NCBI GenBank assembly: GCA_045107135.1
Contig: JASFZI010000111.1
Coordinates: forward strand, 1-17,979
DNA length: 17,979 nucleotides
Origin: UBA6164 sp045107135
GTDB lineage: Bacteria > Patescibacteriota > Gracilibacteria > BD1-5 > UBA6164
Direction: 5' to 3'
Part shown: piece by piece, positions 7,998 to 16,416 of the stretch
Position numbering within the stretch: position 1 is the first letter of the stretch
Layout: each line of letters starts with the position of its first letter
The notes under the pieces: model-generated
What the model was told of the DNA's origin: nothing
Databases searched by the model: none
Seen by the model: the letters and a program-made list of their open reading frames with translations, nothing else
Program-made: the position numbers and the translations under genes

Positions 7998-8050
7998 ACA
8001 TCAAATCTTGATGTTCTATGGGGCCCCTTACGGGGCTCCACCATTTTTTT
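7998..8050 (+). ncRNA. Two-hairpin structured RNA upstream of tRNA-Leu
   Basis: A 7-bp hairpin (7998-8004 with 8008-8014) is followed by a very GC-rich 8-bp hairpin (GGGGCCCC, 8020-8027, with GGGGCTCC, 8032-8039, TTAC loop, one G-U pair). Next come ACCA (8040-8043) and seven T's (8044-8050). The second hairpin plus ACCA imitates a tRNA acceptor minihelix, and with the T-run it also looks like a terminator. It could be a short independent RNA, the tRNA leader, or a terminator remnant. Confidence 0.4.
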
Positions 8051-8065
8051 AAATGGAAATTATTA

Positions 8066-8150
8066 GCCTGGATGATGGAATTGGTAGACATGGGGGACTC
8101 AAAATCCCCTGGCTTCGGTCGTGTGGGTTCGATTCCCATTCCAGGTACCA
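8066..8150 (+). tRNA. tRNA-Leu (anticodon CAA)
   Basis: This is an 85-nt class II tRNA. The acceptor stem GCCTGGA pairs with TCCAGGT (one G-U), followed by A and an encoded CCA (8148-8150). The anticodon stem GGGGA/TCCCC encloses the loop CTCAAAA, so the anticodon is CAA at 8100-8102, reading UUG. The variable arm has a GGC-TTCG-GTC stem-loop, as expected for leucine, and the T arm is GTGGG/TTCGATT/CCCAT. A terminator follows 14 bases later. Confidence 0.95.
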
Positions 8151-8163
8151 TTATAATTATCAA

Positions 8164-8192
8164 AAAAAACCTCTTAAATAAGAGGTTTTTTT
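8164..8192 (+). terminator. Intrinsic terminator of tRNA-Leu
   Basis: A stem of AAACCTCTTA/TAAGAGGTTT with a short AA loop is followed by a T-run. The A-run on its left means it could also serve the minus-strand gene ending at 8224. Confidence 0.85.
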
Positions 8193-8223
8193 GGTTCTAA
8201 CTTCATTCACTATAGATAAAACA

Positions 8224-8904
8224 TTAACAATTAATTATACTATCTCAAAATAAATCTTCTGGTTTTATACTTTCACATTTATCCATTTCTTGCTTAGAAA
8301 ACAATTTTAAATTTTCTAATTCTTCATTTGTAGGATTGAAATTCATATTGACTATTGGATAACTAATTTCTTCTTCTTGGATTAAACCTTTAGGTAGTTT
8401 TAATCACTGTTCTAATCATCAAACTTTTATTACAAAATCTAAATTCCTTCAAAAATTATGTAAATCATCATGAAAATCCTTAATAAACATTATAGTTGTA
8501 AAAGAAATTCATTTAGGTTCATATATCACATGTCATTCAGGTTTTTCATTATACTCAATTGCGTATTTTTTTAATCATTCAAATCATTGCTCATAATAAC
8601 TTATTGCATATACAGGTAAATCTAAAAATGATTTTGTATTTAATAAATTTTCTTTCAAAGCAAATGGGAGAGTAGTTCTTCCTCATCATTTTTTATGAGT
8701 TATATGAATAACTCAATCCGCATGGTAAGAAATATGATCAGGTAATTTTTCATAGACAATATCATTATTTTCGTCTGATGTCCTGTGAAGTTCTCTATCT
8801 CTAGTTATAAGATGTATATAAAAATCACTTTCATGTATATTAATTTTTAAAATATGATAAAATTTATTTCATATTTTAATAGATATATTTGTTTCTTTAT
8901 TCAT
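8224..8904 (-). CDS. Hypothetical 226-aa protein, partner of HEPN-motif gene
   Basis: I do not recognise this family. The protein is 226 aa, soluble, with no signal peptide. Visible features are an N-terminal beta-rich part (NISIKIGNKFYHILKINIHESDFYIHL), a His-rich segment ISYHADGVIHITHKKGGGRTT at about residues 58-78, and an acidic C-terminal tail with PKGLIQEEE and NPTNEELENLKLF. The ISYHxDGxxH pattern resembles hypothetical proteins seen on phages and plasmids, but I cannot assign a role. It lies 68 bp downstream of the HEPN-motif gene on the same strand and probably shares its transcript. Most glycines are TGA, including GG pairs, so it is adapted to this host. An in-frame TAA ends it at 8224. 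Confidence 0.72.
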
Positions 8905-8972
8905 TTTTATATATTTTTATATAATTAAAAAATAATTATATTTATTTAATAATAAATCCAAATTAACAAGTA

Positions 8973-9743
8973 TTATTCAATATCTTCAAATAATTCTAAT
9001 AATTCACTTATTTCATTAAACATTATAATACTAACTCATTTTAATACTTCTTGAATAATTCACATTTCTCTTAAAATTAAATTTGAACTATCTACTTCTA
9101 TCATTTTTATCTCTTCTCAAGGTATTCAACCGTGAACGACTGGTACTTTTTTTGTTTCTGCCTCTTGATCTATAAGCTTTTTAAATAATCAATGATGTAA
9201 TGGATTTCTATATTTAGAATATAACTTTGTTAATGATCTAGATTTTTTATTATCAAACTTTCATTCCTTTTTTAAATCATTACAAATATTATTAAAAGAA
9301 AATTGATTTTTTGGCATAATTCAATTTTTATCAACCAAATCAATATACTCTTTTACATCCTTAATAATTGTTTTTTCAGTAATTTTTCAATCTATTTTAT
9401 ATTGATTTAATCAAAATAAAATTCTACCTCTTACATTTTTAATATCATTACCTCAATCTTCTCAATTCTCTAAAAGTGATTCTTCATAATCTAAAGATTG
9501 TAAAAATTCACTTGCTGATTTTCAAGATTTACTATGTCTAATAAATATAAGCTTGGTTCTTAGATATTTTTCAAGAAAAACAAATCATATATTAGAGGCT
9601 CAAGCATAATTTTCATCTAATAATGCCTCTATAAAATATCATATATATATTTTATCTTCATTTCATAATTTAGAATCATTAATTTTATCTCACAATCCTT
9701 TCATTATTTTTATTTGTTTCTCAGTTAATTTTAAATCTACCAT
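8973..9743 (-). CDS. HEPN-motif protein (putative RNase or abortive-infection-like)
   Basis: This 256-aa, largely helical protein has no signal peptide. Near its C-terminal third is KYRNPLHHG (residues 178-185), which contains R179-N-x-x-x-H184, the Rx4H motif with the polar residue after Arg that defines HEPN ribonuclease domains. The preceding helices (KSRSLTKLYSKYRNP) and the motif's place near the end of a helical bundle agree. The N-terminal part (LTEKQIKIMKGLGDKI, YFIEALLDENYAGASNIGFVFLEKYLRTKLI) is also helical. HEPN proteins cut RNA in toxin-antitoxin, Abi and CRISPR-linked systems. The assignment rests on one motif, so it is a lead and not a proof. No nucleotidyltransferase (MNT) partner is adjacent; the downstream neighbour is unknown. 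Confidence 0.7.
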
Positions 9744-9909
9744 AAAAAGTATAATTATTAGTAATTTTAATTATTATAATATATTAACAATTTTATACAA
9801 TTCTTTTAAACTTATTAAATTATTTCAAAGCTAGTATACTAATATCCCCTTTAAATTCAGTAAACTCAGTTCGAACATCCTTCACTAACTGGTACCATTA
9901 AAAATAAAA

Positions 9910-9948
9910 TAAAAAACAGCATTAACATAAAGTTAAAGCTGTTTTTTA
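9910..9948 (-). terminator. Terminator at the end of the GNAT remnant
   Basis: AAAAAACAGC pairs with GCTGTTTTTT, with an additional TTAAC/GTTAA pairing inside. It overlaps the TAA at 9933 and has T-runs in both orientations. Confidence 0.75.
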
Positions 9949-10136
9949 ATCATTTGTATCTCCGAAACCCAAATTCATTCAATTATTTCAAATTCATTTA
10001 ATTCCTTACTAAATTTAAATCAAAGCTTCTCATAAAATGAAATTGCATTTTTATTATATCAAATAACTTCTATTATGCTATACGTGGCTATATCAAGTCT
10101 TTTGTAGACTTTATTTGTGAAAAAATCGGGGGTAAT
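9933..10136 (-). pseudogene. 5'-truncated GNAT acetyltransferase remnant
   Basis: The open frame of 67 codons has no usable start codon and is closed upstream by TAG (10139-10137). Its second half, IIEVIGYNKNAISFYEKLGFKFSKELNEFEIIEGIWVSEIQMIKKQL, is the classic C-terminal motif of GNAT acetyltransferases (V..N..AI.FYEKLGF). The usual acetyl-CoA-binding region (R/Q-x-x-G-x-G/A) and everything before it are missing. Recognisable similarity begins near 10075. The sequence upstream of that (10076-10136) is unrelated, contains a small hairpin (10095-10111) and a GGGGG run, and may be the end of an inserted element. UGA in VIGYN and KLGF is read as Gly, so the gene was resident in this code. Confidence 0.75.
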
Positions 10137-10224
10137 CTAAGAAAAATACTAAATAAATTTTTTTAAAATACTATATTAAGTATACTAAAAAAGTTAATAT
10201 TTTTATTTTTCAAAATATATAAAT

Positions 10225-11856
10225 ATGAATCACATAAAAAAACAAGCCTTCACCTTAGTGGAATTAATAATAGTAATAACAATTCTGGCGATTCTTTGAA
10301 CAATAGCTTTTATCTCTTTGCAGTGATATAGTACATCTTCAAGAAACAGTGTAAGGATTTCAGATTTATCAACGATGAAAACTTCACTAGAATTATTTAA
10401 CTTAGATGCTTGAAAGTATCCAGAAACATCAACTTGATTTGATGTAATATATTCATGATCGATAGTATGGACTCAATGAATATTTTGAGAATCTACAACA
10501 AAAAACGTAGAAAAATTAGATAAAATACCAAAAGATCCATTAACAGATAAGGAATATACATATTCAATAACAAAAACAAAACAAGAATATCAATTGGCTT
10601 GATTAATAGAATGAAACGAAATAGTATTAAACTGATTAAATACTCAAACAAATGCATGAGATACTATTGCAATAGCTATAGTGATGTGAAATTATAACTG
10701 ACAAACACTTAAAGCTCAAACATGAACAACCTGTGAAATATTATCAATACCATCAATAATATCATCTGAATGAGATACTGTAACAGATTTAAAAACAATA
10801 TTAGATAATGAAAACTTAGTATATAACTGATATAATAATTTACCATCAAATTATATATGAAGTAAATATAAAACAGATGAATGATTTTTATTTACCTCAG
10901 AAAAATTAGTTGTATATATAGATTATCAAGAATGTAAACCATTATATACAGAGGATCCAACTGCAAGAATAAATCTTGTAAAGAATCTACAAACAGCATA
11001 CAGTTGAACAATATTAGAAAATAATGATAATATTAAGTGATTAGTCGCAATAGATGTAATGGATCTAGAATTAATTACATTATTATCAACAACATTGGTA
11101 AATAATAATTTGTGATGAGAAATAAAAGAATATACAATAGATACAACATTTACAGTAATACTAGATGTAAACTGATGAATATGATGAACACAAAATGTAA
11201 CAGCAACTTATAATTCTGCAATGCCAACATTAGCAACAGTACCAACAAAAACATGATATATATTTAATTGATATTTCAGTGCAGCAAGTTGATGAACTAA
11301 ATATTATAATTCAGATAAAAGTAGTGCAAAAACATATACATTAATATCAACAACAACTTTATATGCACAATGGATATCAAATTTACCAACATGTAACACT
11401 GGATATACCTACAACACTACAACTAACCTTTGTCAAAAATCAGATACAGTTGCCGCTACAACAAGCACTCCAACATGGTGTACCGCTAAATTCACCGGGG
11501 TTAGTGACTCTGGTACACTTAATGGAGATGGTGTACAATGCAGTGCTGGTGTAAATAGTCAATGTACTTATTATGCGAGTTCAAGATACTTAATAAAATT
11601 CGATTGAAACTGTAATGTCTATACCTGGTCGCGGGACTTAAACTTTACATGAGTTTCGGCTGCTGTTGGTTCTTCCGGTGTTTATACCTCGGGCTGGGGT
11701 ATTCGTCATGAAGTTTATAATATAACAGCAATTAACTATACCTGTCTATCAGATTATACATTATCTGGATCAACTTGTTCTAGAACTTTGACAGAAATAC
11801 CGATATGTTCAATCTGAGTATTGAATACAGATTTAGATATTTGTGTAGTAAATTAA
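10225..11856 (+). CDS. Large prepilin-like surface protein with Listeria-Bacteroides repeat and Cys-rich tail
   Basis: This 543-aa protein begins with a type IV prepilin signal, MNHIKKQA|FTLVELIIVITILAIL. A short basic leader ends in Ala, followed by Phe and Glu5 of the mature chain, then a hydrophobic helix to about residue 30. The head region has SRNSVRISDLSTMKTSLELFNLDAGKYPE, typical of pseudopilins. Residues about 308-383 match a Listeria-Bacteroides (InlB B-type) repeat: VILDVNGG, GYIFNGYFSAASGGTKYY and closing LYAQW. The last ~155 residues are Cys-rich (CNTGYTYNTTTNLC, CSAGVNSQC, CLSDYTLSGSTC). Between 11400 and 11780 the DNA is richer in GC and glycines are mostly GGN rather than TGA, so this module looks acquired. 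A pilus-tip adhesin or minor pilin is likely, assembled with the PilB-type ATPase seen at the right edge. Confidence 0.88.
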
Positions 11857-12415
11857 AATAGCTAAAATTAGCTGAATAATATTTGTATTCTTGTTTATAG
11901 CTATGATTATAAGAATTTACATCATTCACACGTATATTTCATATCTTTGTTTGAGATCAGAATAAAGAAATTATATAATTTTGTAAACAATCCGTTCAGG
12001 CTTCTACAATAATATCTTTATCATATCCTAAATCAGAGATTTTTTTAAAAATAAATAATAGTAATAATGTTTTAACTTGATAAGAATCTGTATATATTCA
12101 AACATTTCACATTCCTCATTCCAAAATTATTCAGTCAGCTCATGCTTCAATTACTGAAATAATAGAATCCTCCCAAGCTTTATAATCCCTTGAAAAAATA
12201 CTCTCTTTCTTCGCTCATACTTCAACCAGGACTCTATCAAACTCTCAAGATAATTTTTCAACTAACTTCATTAAAACCTCAGGATTAGTATTTTCTCATA
12301 ATGAGTTTGATATTTCAATAACCTTTATTCACAAAGAATGTAATTCTTCAATATGTTCATCTAATCGAGAGTATTTAATTTTATAGTCAGTAAATCCTCA
12401 TCAAATATTATTAAA
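11780..12415 (-). pseudogene. Truncated phosphosulfolactate synthase (ComA)-like gene
   Basis: The frame is open for 211 codons, but no ATG/GTG/TTG lies between the upstream in-frame TAA (12418-12416) and the first homologous residues. The middle matches the ComA/phosphosulfolactate synthase TIM-barrel family: SLGIKVIEISNS, FDRVLVEVGAKKES, WEDSIISVIEAGADGIILEG, GNVGIYTDSYQVK, DIIVEAG, LQNYIISLFGSQTKIGNIRVNDV. Compared with the usual ~250-aa enzyme, roughly the first 80 residues are missing. After NDV the sequence no longer resembles the family and runs 77 bases into the 3' end of the convergent prepilin gene. A promoter survives upstream (12458-12485). Glycines are mostly TGA. A translated fragment starting at an unusual codon cannot be excluded. 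Confidence 0.65.
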
Positions 12416-12457
12416 TTATTGTTTTTCATTCGTATATATAAATAATTATTATTTTAT

Positions 12458-12485
12458 ACAATACTTATTATTAGTATTTTGTCAA
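12458..12485 (-). promoter_or_regulatory. Promoter upstream of the ComA-like remnant
   Basis: Minus strand: TTGACA (12485-12480), 16-bp spacer, TATTGT (12463-12458). It lies about 40 bp before the open frame of the truncated gene. Confidence 0.5.
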
Positions 12486-12502
12486 TACCTTCACGGTAGA
12501 AT

Positions 12503-12607
12503 CTATCACGAAATGCAACTTTTAAAAAAATAAATATAATCTAAAAGAATAATTAATAAGATCAAGCTCAAAATAAGAAAATCCAAAGCAACAAAAATAA
12601 CTGTCAT
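12503..12607 (-). CDS. 34-aa single-span membrane peptide
   Basis: This very small open frame starts at ATG 12607, nine bases after the stop of the MFS gene, and ends with TGA (Gly) then TAG. The peptide MTVIFVALDFLILSLILLIILLDY... is almost entirely hydrophobic up to residue ~27 and then has IYFFKSCISG, giving one likely transmembrane helix. The close spacing suggests it is translated with the permease gene upstream as a possible accessory subunit. Short AT-rich hydrophobic frames can arise by chance, so it is tentative. Confidence 0.4.
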
Positions 12608-12616
12608 AATTCCTAC

Positions 12617-13816
12617 TTATTTTTCTCTATGAATATTAATTCGTGACAATGAGAATGCTGATAGAAATATTGCTCATATCATAAAATAAAATATTATTCT
12701 TACTTGTTCTATTTCAAGTGATCCAATTATATAAATACAAGTATATGATCAAATCCATCAAACTGCTAAAAATATTTCTCTTAAAACCATATATTCAGAT
12801 CTATAATTTTTATAATCTTTTATATCATGTAAAACACTATCACTTGTTACCTTTTGTGGAATAGAAAAGAATACAGAAACAAAATTAATAAGTGCTGAAA
12901 AAATAACCATATATTTTAAAACTCATATTTCAATAAATCAAAATAATGAAATACCATAAATGAATCCAGAGACTAATAATGAATATTTATAATATTTGTA
13001 AGAAACATATTTTCAAAAAATATATGCTCATATAATACTTGCTATTGCAAAAAATGAAACCAAAAATCAAAGTCCAGCCTCGCTCCCAATATATGAAAAT
13101 AATAAAATTGGTATTATTACTTCTAGTAAAGAATTAGAAAATGAAAATCCTGTAAGAGTGTAACCAAAAAGTGAAACCATAATTCTCTTATTTTTAAATA
13201 CTCTTTTTACTAAACGTCAAAAATCATATTTTACCTTATCTTTTTCATCAATTTTAATTTTTCATACAAAAGCGGCTAACAACAAAAATATAGTTGAAAA
13301 ACTAAAAGCAATTTCATATCACAATCAAAAATAATTTAAACTAATTATTACTCATATAAAACTAGGAACTATTATTTTTACTAATTTATCTCAAACATGT
13401 TTTAATCATTCATAATTTCCCCTATTATGATAATGAGTTAATTCAAATTGATTATTATGATATGTTATCCAGTACCATCAATTGAAAATTCAAACAAAAA
13501 ATCCAATATAAAAAATATAATTAATAGTATTTTCTCTAAGTATCACAATACTCAAAGATACTAAAGCATATCATATCAAAGATCAAACATGAGATATTGT
13601 TCTATATCAATTTTTTACTACTTTCGCTCAAATTAGAAAGAATATAGTATGAGAAGATAAATAAACTAGATTATAGATAGCAACTAATCTTATATCTCAC
13701 GAAATTTTCCATATATAAATATTCAAAAAAATACTAAAAATTATTTTAGCAGCTCTTAATAAAATATTTGCTGTTAATACTTTCAGTATTCTTTTATCTT
13801 CAAGTTTATTATTCAT
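12617..13816 (-). CDS. MFS-type membrane transporter
   Basis: This 399-aa protein has about ten to twelve hydrophobic segments spread along its length, as in major facilitator superfamily permeases. The region GFFVGIFNGWYWITYHNNQFELT, then HNRGNYEGLKHVGDKLVKIIVPSFIGVII, follows the pattern of MFS members, in which a glycine-rich TM4-5 stretch leads to an N-R motif loop and then a Pro/Gly helix. The central loop KIKIDEKDKVKYDFGRLVKRVFKNKR separates the two halves. Substrate unknown. The start ATG overlaps the last 8 bases of the OB-domain gene (ATGAATAA), implying translational coupling. Glycines within membrane helices are mainly TGA. Confidence 0.82.
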
Positions 13817-14441
13817 GAATAATTTTTGTTATTACTCCTTCTGGATTTTTACCTCATTTTTTTATGATTTTAACTTCTACAGTATCTCAATTTTTAGCTC
13901 AGTTTTTTCTTGATCAAGCTATAAATACATCATTATTCTTACCTTCATCCGGTACGACAAAACCAAATTTATCTCTATCTTGATATCTTCAAACTAATAG
14001 TTCTTCTTCCGTTTCAAAAATTTTAACTACTAAGGCTTCTTTTCTTCATTTGAAATCAACTATTTCTGCTTTTACTTTATCTCCGTCTCTTGCTCAAGCT
14101 TTTTTATCACCATATACAAAAAATCATTTTTCGTTTCATTCTACATCTATAAAACCAAAGTTTCCATCTCAACCAGAATATATTCATTCAACGAATTTAG
14201 CCTGATTTTTCTGCGGAGTCCTTCAATAAGCCGTAATAATTTTAGCTTCTGGTTTTTTTCATTTAAACTTTTTTAAAGCCCTAGCCTCAACTTTATCTCA
14301 ATCCTGAGCCAATCAAAAATTTTCTTTATCTATATAAAAATCTCAACCATACAAATCCCTATCATCAGGAATAAAAAAACTAAAATCTTCTCAACCTTGA
14401 AATTTTCAATACATCAATTCATTTTCTTTAGCTTTTGCCAT
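13809..14441 (-). CDS. Three-OB-domain RNA-binding protein, RNase R N-terminus-like without catalytic domain
   Basis: This 210-aa protein consists of three consecutive cold-shock/OB-like units. Cores are KFQGGEDFSFFIPDDRDLYGGDFYI (about residues 13-37), GGDGNFGFIDVEGNEKGFFVY (about 89-109) and YQDRDKFGFVVPDE (about 153-166), each followed by a GD.V.A/E..D..K strand. These align in order with the three N-terminal repeats of the RNase R in this same window: NFGFLIP..LYNGDFFV, DFGFIDVEGIDKGFFVF and NFGFVVP..NDIFVPG, down to the closing NPEGVI.KII. The RNB catalytic and S1 domains are absent, and the protein ends properly at TAA. It is most likely a paralogue derived by duplication of the RNase R head, binding RNA or single-stranded nucleic acid. 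Its stop overlaps the start of the MFS gene. Confidence 0.85.
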
Positions 14442-14510
14442 CTTTATATTTTTTAAAATTTAATTTAGTGAATATTAAGTATAAAAAAAAAATAATCAAG
14501 TCTTAAAAAT

Positions 14511-14538
14511 TTGCGTTTGTATATATTTTGTGTATATT
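14511..14538 (+). promoter_or_regulatory. Possible radA promoter
   Basis: TTGCGT (14511-14516), 16-bp spacer, TATATT (14533-14538), about 28 bp before the ATG of radA. Several other TATATT-like boxes nearby make the exact -10 uncertain. Confidence 0.4.
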
Positions 14539-14566
14539 AAGTGTATATTTATAACCAAACCAAAAC

Positions 14567-15886
14567 ATGTACCTATGTAACGACTGTTGAAATGAATCAT
14601 TAAAATGGCAAGGGCAATGCTCATTCTGTAAAGAATGGGGGTCTTTAAAAGAATTTAAAGAAGCTAAAATATCAAAAAGTAAGTGATGAAAAAAATGAGA
14701 AAAAAAAGAATTATCTAATCTAGATGATGTTATTTCTGATAATAAAGAAGTTAAAATAATAACTTCATCTGGTGAATTTAATAATGTTCTAGGATGAGGA
14801 ATAGTCCCTGGATGAGTAGTCTTACTTTCAGGAGAACCCGGTATTTGAAAATCTACAATAACTTTACAAATTGCAAAATTTGTTAAAGAAAAAATAATTT
14901 ATATTTCTGGAGAAGAAACTAATTATCAAATAGCTGAGAGGTCTAAAAGATTATGAGTTTCTTGAGAAAACATGAAGCTTCTAGCTGAAAATTGTATAGA
15001 AAATATTTTAGAAACTCTTAGTAAAAACAAAACTGATATATTAATAATAGATTCTATTTCTGTAATGCATTCTAATAATATAACATGAGTATCTGGAAGT
15101 GTTTCACAAGTTAGATATATTACAGAATTACTTGTGGCTTTTGCTAAAACTACTAATACTGCTGTATTTATTATCGGGCATATCACAAAAGACTGAAGTC
15201 TAGCTGGACCAAAGACTCTTGAACATATGGTTGATACAGTTTTGTATTTTGAATGAGATAAATACGATAATATGAGGATTTTAAGAGCCTTGAAAAATAG
15301 GTTCTGACCAACTTCTGAAATATGAATTTTTAATATGACAGATAAAGGGTTAACAGATCTAAAAAATCCTTGACTAGAGTTTGTTAATTCAGTTGAGCCT
15401 ACAATCTGATCAAGTTTATCAATTACAATTGAGTGAACTAGGCCTCTAATAGTAGAAACAGAAAGTTTAACTATGTATACAAAATTTGGTTACCCAAAAA
15501 GAAGTGCCAGATGAATAAATAGTTCAAAGCTTGATTTAATTGTAGCTGTTTTATGAAAATATACACAAGTAAAACTTGAAGCACATGATGTTTATACAAA
15601 TATTGTAAGAGGACTAAAAATAGAAGAACCATGAATAGATCTATCAATTGCTGTTTCTATAATTTCTAGTAAAACTAACTCTGCTCTGCCTAAAGACACA
15701 ATATATATATGAGAGATTTCTCTAACATGAAAAATTAAAAAACCTATTCATATAGAAAAAAGAATCAAAGAAGCTAAAAAAATGTGATTCAAAAGAGTAT
15801 TTATTCCTGAATGTAATATTAAATCAAGTAAGATTGAGTTGGTGAAGGTTAAGGATGTTGGAGAGTTGGTTGGGATGTTGAAATAA
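14567..15886 (+). CDS. radA: DNA repair protein RadA
   Basis: This 439-aa protein has the full RadA (Sms) layout and near-usual length (about 450). A C4 zinc finger opens it (C4-x2-C7...C18-x2-C21), followed by a lysine-rich linker. The RecA-like core has Walker A GEPGIGKST (89-97; its last glycine is TGA), Walker B ILIIDSI, and the RadA-specific KNRFG at about 243-247 (glycine as TGA). The C-terminal Lon-like domain (from about SSLSITIEGTRPLIVE) has KLDLIVAVLGKY, GLKIEEPGIDLSIAVSIISS and GEISLTGKIKKP. RadA is a DnaB-like helicase that drives branch migration in recombination and repair. It is convergent with dUTPase and shares a bidirectional terminator. Confidence 0.96.
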
Positions 15887-15909
15887 AAAAACAAAAGGTT
15901 TTTTTATTT
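15881..15909. terminator. Bidirectional terminator between radA and dut
   Basis: The arms AAATAAAAAAAC and GTTTTTTTATTT form a 12-bp A/T stem with T-runs on both strands. It covers both convergent stop codons. Confidence 0.65.
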
Positions 15910-16335
15910 AATTCATGTAGTTCCAAATCCTCATCTATCTTTTGTATCTCACATAGTTTCTACTACCTCTAATTCAGCATGTAAATATTTTATAAATATT
16001 CATTGTCATATTCTTGTTCAAGCTTCTATTACTTGCTTTTTCCCAGACATATTTATATATGGAAACTTGATAGTATCATTATCTCCACAATAATCTGGAT
16101 CTATTATTCAAACAGAATTTGTTTGCATTAATCCATGTTTTTTGAAAGTAGAACTTCTAGGCTGAGTTTGTAAATAATATCCCTCTGGAGATTCCACAAC
16201 TGTCCCTGTTTCCACAAGCTTAAAATCACCTGGTTCAAATATTAGATCTTCCGTACATCTAAAATCAAAAGCACAAGCTCTCTTTGTTTCATAATTCAAT
16301 AGTTTTCCATCACTAGTTTTTATTCTTACTTTCAT
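15904..16335 (-). CDS. dut: dUTP diphosphatase (dUTPase)
   Basis: This 143-aa protein, near the family's usual ~140-150 length, hydrolyses dUTP to dUMP and pyrophosphate and keeps uracil out of DNA. The five conserved motifs are in order: CAFDFRC (motif I), PRSSTFKKHGL (II), NSVGIIDPDYCGDNDTIKF (III, with the key Asp in IIDPDY), EAGTRIGQGIF (IV) and RGGFGTTG (V, the phosphate-binding tail). The dCTP deaminase family is related, but motif V and the trimer-type spacing favour dUTPase. Two motif-V glycines and the motif-III glycine are TGA codons. The start at 16335 has no Shine-Dalgarno. It is divergent from the protease gene across an 81-bp AT-rich gap. Confidence 0.92.
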
Positions 16336-16416
16336 TTGTTTAAAAAATTATTAATATAATATATAATTAATATTAATAAAAATATATTTATTGCAAATTA
16401 AATTTTTATAAAAATC

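Larger units (their letters stand above)
9744..10224. other. Gene-poor interval with decayed coding sequence
   Basis: No intact gene is visible. The left part (9744-9819) is AT-rich and holds a possible HEPN-gene promoter (minus strand TTGTAT, 16-bp spacer, TATAAT). 9820-9897 is a 25-codon minus-strand open stretch with protein-like composition (WYQLVKDVRTEFTEFKGD) but no start. The GNAT remnant covers 9933-10136. 10137-10224 is AT-rich upstream DNA of the prepilin gene, with a TATACT at 10181-10186 as a possible -10. Confidence 0.6.

Noticed and set aside
8018..8200. Plus-strand 60-codon open frame across the tRNA region
   Set aside because: It runs straight through the tRNA-Leu and its terminator, so it is not a gene.
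9820..9897. 25-codon minus-strand stretch as a small gene
   Set aside because: No start codon between the flanking stops; at most a 3' remnant of a lost gene.
9860..9900. GTTCGAAC and TACCA considered as a tRNA 3' half
   Set aside because: No T-stem or acceptor pairing can be formed.
11391..11856. Prepilin tail considered as a diversity-generating retroelement target
   Set aside because: No reverse transcriptase or template repeat in the window, and no typical variable-region signature at the C-terminus.
12360..12429. ATG at 12429 as start of the ComA-like gene
   Set aside because: It is in a different frame and reaches a stop after about 22 codons; joining it would need a frameshift and still lacks the missing domain.
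14926..15186. Minus-strand 86-codon open frame
   Set aside because: It lies opposite the RadA core, which is certain.
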